From assembly GCF_040954835.1 (NCBI RefSeq), contig NC_090697.1, positions 44,018,788 through 44,082,787 of the forward strand: DNA of 64,000 bases, written 5' to 3'. The translations under genes were made by a program, and so were the position numbers. The notes under the pieces are model-generated. The model saw only the letters and a program-made list of their open reading frames with translations, did no database searches and had not been told where the DNA came from. Below, one piece after another: positions 33,501 through 64,000 of this stretch (position 1 is its first letter; each line of letters starts with the position of its first letter). The stretch is from Lepisosteus oculatus. Lineage: Eukaryota > Chordata > Actinopteri > Semionotiformes > Lepisosteidae.

Positions 33501-33720
33501 GAGAATTTAAATAACTTTCATTTGCCCTTTAAACAGGATTCTCTCGTTCATTTGTCAATCCAATCACTATAAATGAGAACAGTTATAAAATTGTGCTCAA
33601 AATGTAAACAAACCTGACTACAATATGTACCAGTTTGTCAGTTAATCTAAAGATGTAGAAACATCACCACGAAAATCAATCAAATCTAAACATCTTAGTA
33701 CACAATAGCTAGTATTTTAT
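30516..33720. other. Downstream of the last SYTL3 exon found
   Basis: Either the last SYTL3 intron or 3' flank. I searched the plus strand for the expected C2B end (W-M-D-S, L-W-x-x-M, L-x-L-R) and found none. An AATAAA occurs at about 31553. Nothing else recognised. Confidence 0.4.
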
Positions 33721-33722
33721 TG

Positions 33723-34010
33723 TTAGAGGTGAAGCCAGACCACGACACCCGATTTATAATTTAGGTTTATGTGTGTGGCAAGGGCTGTCCAGAAGAACCG
33801 TAACCATATCTTCCAGGATAGCAGTGGCAAGAACCTCTCTCGGTCGATTCCGGTTGGCCGGGTACGCTCATTAACCGTCTTCTTATTTACCGGCGTTCCG
33901 ACCCGGAAAACGACCGAGGCTGCTATCAGTCTTATTCCGCTATAAACTTTCACCTAATTTTTTGTGCAAGATGCTTCTTCTAAACTGGGTGGTCCTATAA
34001 AAGAACAACG
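33723..34010. other. CpG-rich island of unknown role
   Basis: Against an AT-rich background this stretch is dense in CG, with several CCGG and CCGGAA words (33841-33930). The minus strand carries a 76-codon open frame (33723-33953) resembling nothing I know. It could be a promoter, an unrecognised repeat or a processed copy of a short transcript (a minus-strand AATAAA lies just beyond its end). Confidence 0.3.
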
Positions 34011-34311
34011 TCCAACTGCCCCCAGGAACTGCTTTTACGCTGTAGGGAGCTAAACTCTCCAGCTGCAGGTAATTCAGTGATTTCACCGTGAGAATTTGAA
34101 AAATGTGACTCGCCTAAATGCGATAGCCCTGCCCCTTGGTGATTCACCCGTTCTCCCAACACCTGCTCTGCTACAGTTTACAGTTTAATATAAATCTATA
34201 ATTTGAAGATAGATCTTTATTTCTAGATAGAGCACTTCTACAAACGAACAACAATAATATATGCGATCGCATATTAGCATAACGTCTGATGTTTTATCCT
34301 TAGATTTAATG

Positions 34312-34590
34312 GCAGGATTGTGTGGTGGGGTGTCAATGTTACCGCCTCATGACTCTTGGATCCTGGGAGTGATCCTCAGAGTTTTTGTGTTGTACTCGGC
34401 AGTAAACACATATAGAGGCACCTGTTCACCTGACCAGCATGTCTTTGTGGATGTGGGAGGAAATATGTGCATCAAGCAAAAACCCATATGGTCATAGACA
34501 GAACACACAAACCCCTCATAGAATGCAGGCTGGACTAGAATCAAACTCAGGGCTTAAGAGCTGTGAAGCATCAGTGATAATCCCCACACT
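34312..34590. repeat. Two V-SINE pieces in opposite orientation
   Basis: 34312-34385 is a plus-oriented head (GTGGTGGGGTGTCAATGTTA, CCGCCTCATGACTC). 34420-34590 is a minus-oriented core and head (AGCATGTCTTTGTGGATGTG, GGGCTTAAGAGCTGTGAAGC). Confidence 0.5.
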
Positions 34591-35384
34591 TTATAATAAC
34601 AATTCGGTAACCAAACACTATTTAAGTCTTATTTTTCACAGGAAGAAATTGGACATGATTAACTCATATAATGCAGCTGAAATACCATGAAAACACTTTT
34701 CATGCAACATGCTATTCCAGAGTAGTTTTGATTAAATATGCATTGTATGGCTTACCCTCTATGATTTTTACTTTTCAATGCACTACATAATGAGGTCTAT
34801 ATTTCTATAGTCATTTTAACATCTATATCTCACACATCCCCTTCACAGATTGCTTTTAAACAAGCGTTTGCCAGAAGCCCTGATGTGTAAGACCATCAGA
34901 AACAAATGCAGTCAATTATTCAGAAAGTTAAATTTGAGTTCATTTAGATTTAAATAATATGACATTGGTAAACAATAATGTTCTAAAGTGTGTTGACTGA
35001 AAATCTCACTTTCATGTTGTGCTACAATGATAAAAGCAAATTAAGTGTTAATAAGTGTAGTTATTTGTATTTAAGTATATTTGAGGTATCTCAGCTTCTG
35101 TTCAAATAATGCATATTTAGATAGTAAAAATATCTTTTACTTTATAACTGTTAACAGCAAGCTTTAGTTGTTATGATTTTTACAAGCAGCACTTCAGTAA
35201 TAGCAATTTCTTATCATTAACAAAATGTGTATTTCTGCTCAGCACTCAGGAATATTAAACTACATTATATTAAAGTTCTATCACAAGCAGTATGCAGTCA
35301 CAAAATATTTAAATTACAGTAGTAATCCTGCTCACACCAAGAGCACCCACAGGTTCAGACATTTTGTGTCTGTGCTTAGCTTAG

Positions 35385-35670
35385 ACAAGATCCCTTTATT
35401 AGCCATATACACTTTCTTGCATTAGGAATTTGTATTTTCGCATACCCCTGCTTGCTTTCCATGAGACACACAGGCACACAGACGGGGAGAGAGAAGCTTT
35501 GGGTCAGAGCGCAGAGTCAACTTTTTATACGGCACCCCTGGAGCAACTAGGGTTAAGGGCCTTGCTCAGGGGCCCAACAGAGTAGGATTCCTCTGCCGGC
35601 CTCTGGACTTGAACCGGCAACATTCAAGCCACTGGGGCAGATCCTTAGCCACAGTGCTACTACTCTGTAA
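35385..35670 (-). repeat. tRNA-derived SINE, minus orientation
   Basis: GCACCCCTGGAGCAACTAGG, GTTAAGGGCCTTGCTCAGGG, GCCCAACAGAG and the reversed head ACTTGAACCGGCAACATTC (B box on the minus strand) followed by CCTTAGCCACAGTGCTAC. The 5' neighbour ATTAGCCATATACACTTTCT is usually part of the same family. Common in fish genomes. Confidence 0.6.
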
Positions 35671-35702
35671 GAGCCATTAACACATTAGCACTTTTATTTT
35701 AA

Positions 35703-35943
35703 GGAACAAGTAATAGGTTTATTCCATGCTAAAAAGAGAAGTCTCCTGCTCCTACCCCTTGCTCTTCCTCTCTCCCAGATTTTGTTCTCCGGCTGCATTA
35801 CCTTTGCTTACTGCCCTGTATTTCTCACACCTGAAGAAGGCTCCACATCTGAAACATGTTTTCTTTCTTCTCTTTTCAGCATGGAATAACCCTATTACTT
35901 GTTCCTTTGCAGCCTACGCCTGCTGACGCAGCTACCCACCTGA
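35703..35943 (+). mobile_element. 241-bp Penelope-like insertion with 13-bp target duplication
   Basis: ACTTTTATTTTAA is duplicated at 35690-35702 and 35944-35956. The insert opens with GGAACAAGTAATAGGTTTAT, the inverse of its own subterminal ATTACTTGTTCC end. It continues with the tail found on minus at 23.46-23.70 kb (CTTACTGCCCTGTATTTCTC, ACCTGAAGAAGGCTCCAC) and ends GCAGCTACCCACCTGA. No coding capacity. Confidence 0.75.
35828..35860 (+). ncRNA. Degraded hammerhead-ribozyme-like core in Penelope tail
   Basis: CTGAAGA and GAAAC are both kept, but the intervening GGCTCCACATCT no longer pairs well as stem II. Same family position as the motif at 23.55 kb. Confidence 0.35.
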
Positions 35944-35967
35944 ACTTTTATTTTAATGCATACTTAG

Positions 35968-37323
35968 TGTAGTGGCGAGGCTTATTAATAAGGCAGAATT
36001 AAGTGTTTCTGAGCTTTCCCAAATTAGGCCCCATTTCTCTGTTCATCTCTGTGGTGCAGCCACAGAGAGACTATTTATGCAGGGTGATTTAAGGTCCTAG
36101 GACAGCTCCCAAAGGGGGATGCACTTAGCTAAGCCTGGCTATCATGATCAATGGTCATCCATTGGCGCCTATTTGTCTAGGGAGTGCCAGATGGACATCT
36201 GGACTGCATTCCTAAGTGTCAGGAGTAAGTGACTCATATCTCACCTTGATCAACCAATCAGGGACTGGTAGAGCCGAGTAACCCACGTGGGACTCTGATG
36301 CCCATGGAACTTTCAGCCAATCAATGAGCTGAAGTTCCTCCAGGTAAAAACAGGCAACACAGAGAGCCTGAGAGATTCAGTGAGATTCAGTAAGATTCTG
36401 GAGAGGTTTCTGTGGACTGTTCTAAAGGGAATTCAAAGGAGAATTCCAGGGCAGGACGGCCCAGGAGCAGAAGGCTCCCAAGGGCAGGACATTCTCGCAG
36501 CGCGCCTCCTGACCATCCTGAGACTCAGCCCGGACAACCACGGAACGGCCAGTGTATCCGAGTGCCAGAACTTTCCTTTGTTCTAAGAGTCTACAGTGGA
36601 GGTTGCCAGAGAGTAACCAGCAGCAGGCCTCGTGAACAGGTCGGAACTGTGGACAGCTGAATCACTATTCAGAACTAGCTCTTCATCAGGAACGAACCGG
36701 TCCTCTTCCTGACTTACTGGGACCCACAGTCATCTTTTCTCCTGTGCATCAGCAGCGCACCATCGCAAGCCGCACAGCACAGCCTGGCTCCGAGCCAGAG
36801 AGCGCGGATTGGACAGCAACAGCCTGCAACTGTTTCTTTGAGCCCGCAGGAGATCTGAATCCCCAGAGATTGGATGAGTATTCAACTTCAATGCATTACA
36901 GCTCGAGAATTCAATTGCTATCCCAACCAGTTGATATCAATTTAATTCCTAAGAGTTATGTACTTGTTTTGAGTATCTAATGTAGAAGTTATAACCAAGT
37001 TCATTTACGAAACGGTCTTAATGAATGATATACTGAACGTATGTCCTCTTGATATGTGTAACACTTTGTAACTGACTGAATATACCTTTTGTATTCTGAT
37101 AACCCTCTCGATAAGATCTGTTAGTTTTATATGCATATTCTATGTATTAATAAATGTATCCTCGTGTATTAGTACCTGTGTGTGTGCGTTGTTTGAGTTA
37201 TGTCGCATGGTTGGATTCTAAAGCCATCAAAAGAATCAACTTTGTGATTTACTGCTACAATTAATAATTGTCTCAGTAAATGCCCAAACCCTACAGAACT
37301 GGTGCCTTCAGAGAGCCACTACA
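35968..37323 (+). repeat. LTR of an unidentified retroelement
   Basis: Ends TGTAGTGGC and GCCACTACA form a 9-bp inverted pair in TG…CA form. AATAAA at 37149-37154, followed by a GT-rich stretch, fits U3-R-U5. A primer-site-like TTTGGCGTCCCTGAGCC lies at 37349-37366, about 26 nt after the right end, so the true LTR end could be nearer 37345. Flanking target duplication was not seen and no gag or pol peptide follows, so this is a remnant. Confidence 0.5.
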
Positions 37324-37369
37324 TTTACATTTTGACTATGATTACATATTTGGCGTCCCTGAGCCGGTT

Positions 37370-39457
37370 TTCTCTTACATTAGAATACACAATACTTCAA
37401 GGTTCAGGACAAATTAGCTGTCACTTTAACAGGCTTGGAACCAGCCAGCAACAGGTAACATGAAAGAGTGTTTGAAGACGGTTAGCCGATCATGCCCAGT
37501 TGCACATTGGGGTGAATAGCTGTAAGAATAATAGTTGGGTGATGCAGAGAGCTGGGCAATCTCTGAGTGTTCTTCCAGACACCATGCCGCCTGTTAACAT
37601 TAACTAAAGAAAGCAATAAAAGACCTCTGTTTTAGTCAGTACCCAATGTTTTTTGCTGTATAATATCTAAAATAAAATCAATATCTCTACTCCATGGTAA
37701 AAAAAAAATCCTGAAAACAAAATTCAATGCAAAGGATTTATTTTAGATTATGTATCTTAGATTGTCAACCTATAAAATGATTGAATAAAAAAATGAGGGC
37801 TGTAATGTTAAATTACAGTAACAGAACACGTATAAGTAAGCCAAACTCACAACAGAAATACAAATTCTGAACTTCCACAGATCCACTGAATTCTTAAGAA
37901 CCCTCATGTGGAAGTGTGACTTAGATATTGTGATTTAGATATTATCCAGCTTTTTGTAGCTGCCAGTTTTGTAACTCGTCTGCTGCCTTGATTTCCAAAT
38001 CAGGAAGTTCAATTGCACTCTATAGAACTAAAGCCTATGAGATTAATCCAGACAGCTTTCTTGCAGATCTTTATTGCCAATATATCAAAGAACAGCTTAT
38101 TAAAACATTTGTCATGTTTAGATACAAGTAACACAGTACAGTAGGAAAGCAGTGCTGCCTGTACTTTTGTGACAGTGCTTACATTTTCTGTAACTACACC
38201 ATTTTCAAAAAGGGTAAATTAGCCAAACATGATGAAAAGACAGCATTGTGTCATTCTCAATCTTCACGACAGAATCAATTAGGGGGAAAGCATTTCAGCT
38301 AACATCCAAGAAGGCTTGTCAGTGCTATTAGTCAGTACACACGCTCCTCCCTATATGCATCATTTCTCTTCGTGTTGGTAGACGTACAAATCCGATTTTC
38401 AAAAGTGTCTTTTGCATTGCTCTCTCATTACTGAACAATGATTACTCATGTGCAAAAAGGTGAAAAAAAAGTATATGAAGCCTTCAGTTTTGTAGTCTTT
38501 TTCCCCCCCCTCAAACGCTGATACATTGCAAAAACAATCAGAAACCTAACTAGAAATTTGCTAAATGTATATAAAGAGTTACATGCAGGTTGAATATTTT
38601 ATTTAAAAAAGTAATAATTTACAAATTTCTTTAAGTGATCTAAAGTATACGTAAAACAAAACTATAATTAATTTGGTTGATAGAGGAACTTTATTATACA
38701 GCTTTAATATTGTAGTAAGATAGCAAAAATATACAAAGCAAGATGAAATACCCATTTATTTCTCTTGGTATAACCCATATATAAATACTAATCTATTAAT
38801 GATTATCCGTTATCTCAATATTAAATATATGGATAGAAGTGTGTTCAAACATAATGGGGAAAAAAAAACCTTGTACACTCTCTTGCACATATAGGTAATG
38901 AATAATAGGTTTATACTGCTTGCTTCTCATCTTATTCTGAGTGGTCTCTGCAAAGACATTACCCTTTTCAAACTCCAGTTTCAATCCAATGAAAAGACAT
39001 TAAACAATGGATTTATAGTACACACAGAACATCATTGTGTACATTACAGAATGCTGCTCTTCTGCTCAGCAATAGCTTTCAGATTCTACTTATTTTATGG
39101 CACACTATTTGTCTTTAACGTGAATTACTTTTAAAACTAACACCCCCATCAAAAACAGATATAGCACTAAGATTTAGATTGTTCCTAAAATATGCAAAAC
39201 AAGGTTTGGCACCGAAATGATATAAAATTTCAACACAAGATTGTGCAATCAATCAATTATAAGCCCATATGTGCCCGTTATCACCAAAGCTGGTTTGCAT
39301 TTGTACTGGAAAATTGTTCTCTTAATGCAGATGATTGGTGATGAGTAGTGGTTACAGATCTAGGAAGTTCGAGAAGCTCCTACAGTGACCACTCAGAAAT
39401 CAGAAAGGTTGGAGATCTGCGCACTTTCCTGGGGGCCTGTGGCTGCCCTCAACGGCT
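37370..39457. other. Between the LTR and the EZR stop codon, including the EZR 3' UTR
   Basis: No coding similarity. The part next to 39457 must be EZR 3' UTR. A candidate minus-strand AATAAA lies at 38070-38075, giving a UTR of about 1.4 kb, which is an inference. Confidence 0.4.
38070..38075 (-). terminator. Candidate EZR polyadenylation signal
   Basis: AATAAA on the minus strand (TTTATT on plus). Several other copies lie in this AT-rich stretch, so the choice is uncertain. Confidence 0.25.
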
Positions 39458-59931
<20,474 letters not shown>

Positions 59932-62900
59932 CTAAAAAATAACAAACACACAATAATTAAAAACACAGTATGTGTCTGATGTTACTTAATATTAATGAAG
60001 AGGCCTGTAGCCTCAAACACAATGAGGAAGTCAAAGTGGATCGTTTGTAAAAGGCTTTTCATATTAAACAAACGTACATAAACCGGACAACTCACATTTT
60101 AATTCCACATACAAATTTTGGAATTATGAAGAAAAATCCTAGCAATGCAAAATGAATAAGGAAAGCTAAGCTTGCAGTATAGGAAGACCTGCAGTATAGG
60201 TATAGTAAATGTTTTATTTCATACTGTAGTACACATATAGTACCGCTGGTTATACAGAAGTAGAAAAAGTACAAGAATTATACTTTATATTGAAATCAGT
60301 TTAATTACCATAATCTGGAAAATAATATACTCAATAAACACAAAATGAAAAATCATCAGAAGACATAAGGTCTTTTGAGATGCTTTTTCTGGGGAAAAGT
60401 ATTTCATTACATTCTTCAGTAACTGCTCTCTAGACTTTGGACTGCTTTATGGTGTAGTTCAAGGTAAATCAATAGCCATACTTTAAATCACCCAATACAA
60501 GTACACATTGGCTCACATCTTTTGAAGAATGTCATTAGAGAATTTCTGGCAAAATGCAGGGCTAACAATTCAGAGATATACTCCGTTAGCTTTGCCATTA
60601 TCAATTATCTAAAAATTACTTACTTTACATTACTTTGTAATCTATATAAGCAATATGGTATACAGACACTAAAGAAAAATGCAAGTTTTTACATAGAAAG
60701 TCTGAATCTAAAACCCAGATCTGAAAAACAGGCACCTCTTCATCCCTGACAAAAATAATTTTAAATTTAAATTAAAATAATTCATTTTTCTTTCCCTGCA
60801 AATCCAAGCACAGTTAATGTCTGCTTTTAAGCAAACAGGCAGGAGACAGCTTGAGTTTCCATTTCAAATTAAAAATGGAATCCCTAAATATTAAGAACAG
60901 TAACTTTATTTACATTGATTGTGCATAGCATTTGCTTTATTTTGAATTTTGAAACCAAACCCCCTTTTCTTTATTGCATAAGAAGTAAAGAAATTTGCAA
61001 TACTCTTCCACATTTGTGAAGAATATTCACTCACTGCATTCAGGAAAACAGCCCATGTAGAATAAACCTCGACTGCACAGTGACATCATCACATGGATGA
61101 ATGGGATCCACCATATTAACAAATGTTTCCAAAAGAGATTTTAACCCACAAAACCTGTTTTTCTCACATGTACCAGTTACCCTTAGCAACTACCAGAGAG
61201 GTTTGTTATTATTATTAATATTTGGATCGAGAAGCTGAAAAATCCACTATGTTTTCACAATTATAGCTTGGTAAAGTTTAACATAATGCTCACAGAAAAT
61301 CTACAAGCACCACCCAACTGCAATAAATCCAGCACATAATGCCACAGACTTTGTATACCCTCAGTAAAGTGTTTTCTTTGAGCTTTGATACATTGTAATA
61401 CATTGTCTTTCAGTCACATGACAGATTCAACAACTTATAGGCAACCTCTGTTTTGCAGAGCCCTATTGCCTTATTATTACATAATCCACCAACTGATGAG
61501 TGGGCTGACATCACTCCAGTTGAGTCCTTCTGTGTGAAGGTCAAGTGTGGTTTTACTGTAGTTTGGCTTTAAATACCTCTTTTTGAGATCATTATAATCA
61601 GTAACCATCCATCTTTCTTTGTGAACATGACACAGCTGTTGGCTTGCAAAGAAATAGGAAAATGCCTTAAAAAGTTTATCTGCAGTGTAGCTGGGGTTGT
61701 AACATGTTCCACTTCTAATATGTGACAAAATCCCCTTTTGTTCTCATGTGATAAGAGGATGATCTTTTACACTTTGAGTTTCAGAAGTCCGTCTCGATTT
61801 CACAGAGCTGTCCACGTTATTCATTAGTCTATTCAGAGCACTCTCACATTCTCAGTCTAGCCTTCAGAAACAGCACGCATAATGGCTGACGTTTTATTGC
61901 ATCATTTTCCAAAAGGACTCTCTCTGTTTCGACAGCCTACAGTCAGCCTACATTTTTCTTATGTACTATTCTGGCAAACCCCGAGCTATTCTCTAATTTT
62001 TTTTTTTCCCACCACAAGCATCAATTGAAAACAAATTCAGTAATGACCCGGTGAGTAACGATTTATACAATTGACTGGAGCAATCTGAGTGAACAGAAGC
62101 AAGGTTGAAAATAAGAAGCCGTTAAGTCTGTCTTGCTTATTTTGTGGTTTGGTAGCTAAATATACAGTCTTCTTGCCATTTCTTTAAAAGGACTTTCAGA
62201 ATGGCTGGGAAGCCTGTTTCAGATAGCCCAGAATCTTTGTGCAAAAAAAAAACTTTTCCAATTCAACATCCTAAACAAACTATCTTTTAAGTTTCCAATT
62301 TTGACCCTGCGTCTTTATTTCAAAGCAAAGAAAAGAAAGAGGCCCTGGGTTAACCCTATCAGTACCGTTTAGGATTTCATTTTCTTGGTTTAAGTTCACT
62401 CTAAATCCCCTACAACAATCCTCTGAGTATAGGATTTTTTTTTTCTTACCTTTGACTTCTACCTCTGAGCAGCATATCATCAGAAAATGTACAAAACAAT
62501 ACCTTGGACAGTAGGGAACTGTACAAATTCCCACAAATGTCAGCAGAACAATAACTCTCTTTACTAAAGTCTGAACTCTTCAATAGACACAGCACACAAA
62601 AGAAAGTTTCTTTCACATTAATTAATAATGACACTATATTTAAGGAAAATACTCAAAATACACCCTCTTTTGTTTGAACATTTAGGCAAGTATTTCCAGA
62701 AAGGCAGGGTTTTTAGTTCATGTTCTTTTTTTTGTAACTGATTAAGACACGTCTCTTAAAAAAAGAACTTTGGGAAATTACTGTGAATGTATTTGTAATA
62801 GTGTGTGTGTGTGTGGGGGGGGGCACTGCCCAGCTTCAGATAAAACTAACCACATTAATTTAATTTTTCAGCAACGTAGTAAAAGTATTTTCCAATGGTG

Positions 62901-64000
62901 TCCCAAAATTTTCACTCAGCAGAGTTCAACAGGGTTATTTAGACTATGCAAACAAATTTCACATCAAAATCAAAAAGGCTAGAAGCCCAGTGTACTTGCT
63001 AAAAAAACTAAATGAAAAGTGATGTTAGAAATTACCAACAGTGCCTTAAACCTATGCTTTTTGTTTCTGTTTCAGAACTGGAAAAAGTATTGATCGGAAT
63101 TAAATCACTGTGCACCAGACTTAAGTGATAATTCAGCGTTATGAAGGAATATGTAAAAAGTTATTTCAAACCCACAGCTAAGGCTGCATTCATCAGTCTC
63201 AGGCAGCACATCGAACCTGACACTTAGCATAAGCAGGCCTTCAGGAAAGCATTCCAGCCCCTGGGAAATCTTATCCAGAAAAAAAAGTCAATTAACATAG
63301 TAACACAAAGGCTTCCTTTCACATTCGCATTCCCAATGGTCTCTTTCTGGCAGTAGGGCGTGCATTTATAACATTGCGAATATTAATGGAGAGACTTCCA
63401 TCTGCATTGGCAGGTTAAGACCCACAAACACAGAGAAACTGTGGATGGTGAAAAAGACTGAATGCGACATGAAGAACTAAGATTATGTGGAAGACTTTCC
63501 TAGTGCACAAAAGATCAGTTTATATCAAAAGCAAAACTGAAGCCTTTTAATTTTTGCCTCCATACATGATTAAGCAAGCCCATGCAACATTTTTCAACTC
63601 TTTTAAAGAAAGATGCATATACAGCCAGAGACCTGAGGCTTAACAAGGTTATTGGAAATATTTCAATAATGTTTACCGACATACTGAGATGTGCACACAG
63701 TAAGCCTTGAAGGGATACTACACAGTCATTTCACTGTTTCATATAAACAGGCGAAACTGGAAAGATAGCACAAACCTAACATACAAAATCCCATCCTCCC
63801 TTCATTTATAAAAACAGACGAAGAGAGAGGGAGCGTGTCTTTATTAGATCTTGCCACAGGAAATGATTTCATAATGGAAATGTTAGTAAGCTAAAATTCA
63901 AACTGCCACCACTGCTTAGACAACCTAAGAGCACGGTGCATGTACAGTATACACAGCCTGCCAGACTAAACATCTGGACACAGAGACCTTACAACAGAAG
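59932..64000. other. EZR intron 1 (part)
   Basis: No first coding exon (Met-Pro-Lys-Pro-like, minus strand) was found, so it should lie beyond 64000. A GT repeat followed by a G-run lies at about 62800-62823. Nothing else recognised. Confidence 0.45.

Overview
The window is vertebrate nuclear DNA, most probably from a ray-finned fish. The genes are intron-rich with GT-AG junctions and codons typical of vertebrates. The background is AT-rich with scattered V-SINE-like SINEs, an L2-type LINE remnant and Penelope-like retroelement pieces. The species cannot be fixed from the sequence. No bacterial gene, operon or CRISPR array is present.

Layout. (1) 1664-8068, plus strand: the last five coding exons of an ectonucleotide pyrophosphatase/phosphodiesterase, closest to ENPP3, covering the C-terminal part of the nuclease-like domain with its EF-hand-like calcium loop. 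The 5' exons lie outside the window. (2) 8120-16868: intergenic DNA with an L2-type LINE and an (ATT)n tract at 8.4-9.6 kb and a SINE at 12.1 kb. (3) 16869-30515, plus strand: fourteen coding exons of SYTL3 (synaptotagmin-like protein 3 / Slp3), with the Rab27-binding domain and its FYVE-type zinc finger, a linker, C2A and most of C2B. The final exon was not found. (4) 30516-39457: a region rich in retroelement pieces between the two convergent genes. (5) 39458-59931, minus strand: twelve coding exons of EZR (ezrin), complete except for the tiny first coding exon, which should lie beyond 64000. The convergent SYTL3-EZR pair matches the human 6q25 arrangement and supports both identifications.

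The genes are unrelated in mechanism: extracellular nucleotide hydrolysis (ENPP), Rab27-linked vesicle docking (SYTL3) and membrane-actin linkage (EZR). Their proximity is synteny, not a functional cluster.

The most unusual material is mobile. In a SYTL3 intron (23.44-24.75 kb) a Penelope-like element with a GIY-YIG endonuclease segment is split by a 667-bp palindromic LTR composite. That composite has 256-bp inverted arms, a 62-bp primer-site-to-polypurine interior and tRNA-like A and B boxes inside the LTR. Related Penelope tails occur as short insertions with recognisable target-site duplications at 3.6, 35.7 and 57.7 kb, and two of the tails retain a degraded hammerhead-ribozyme-like core.
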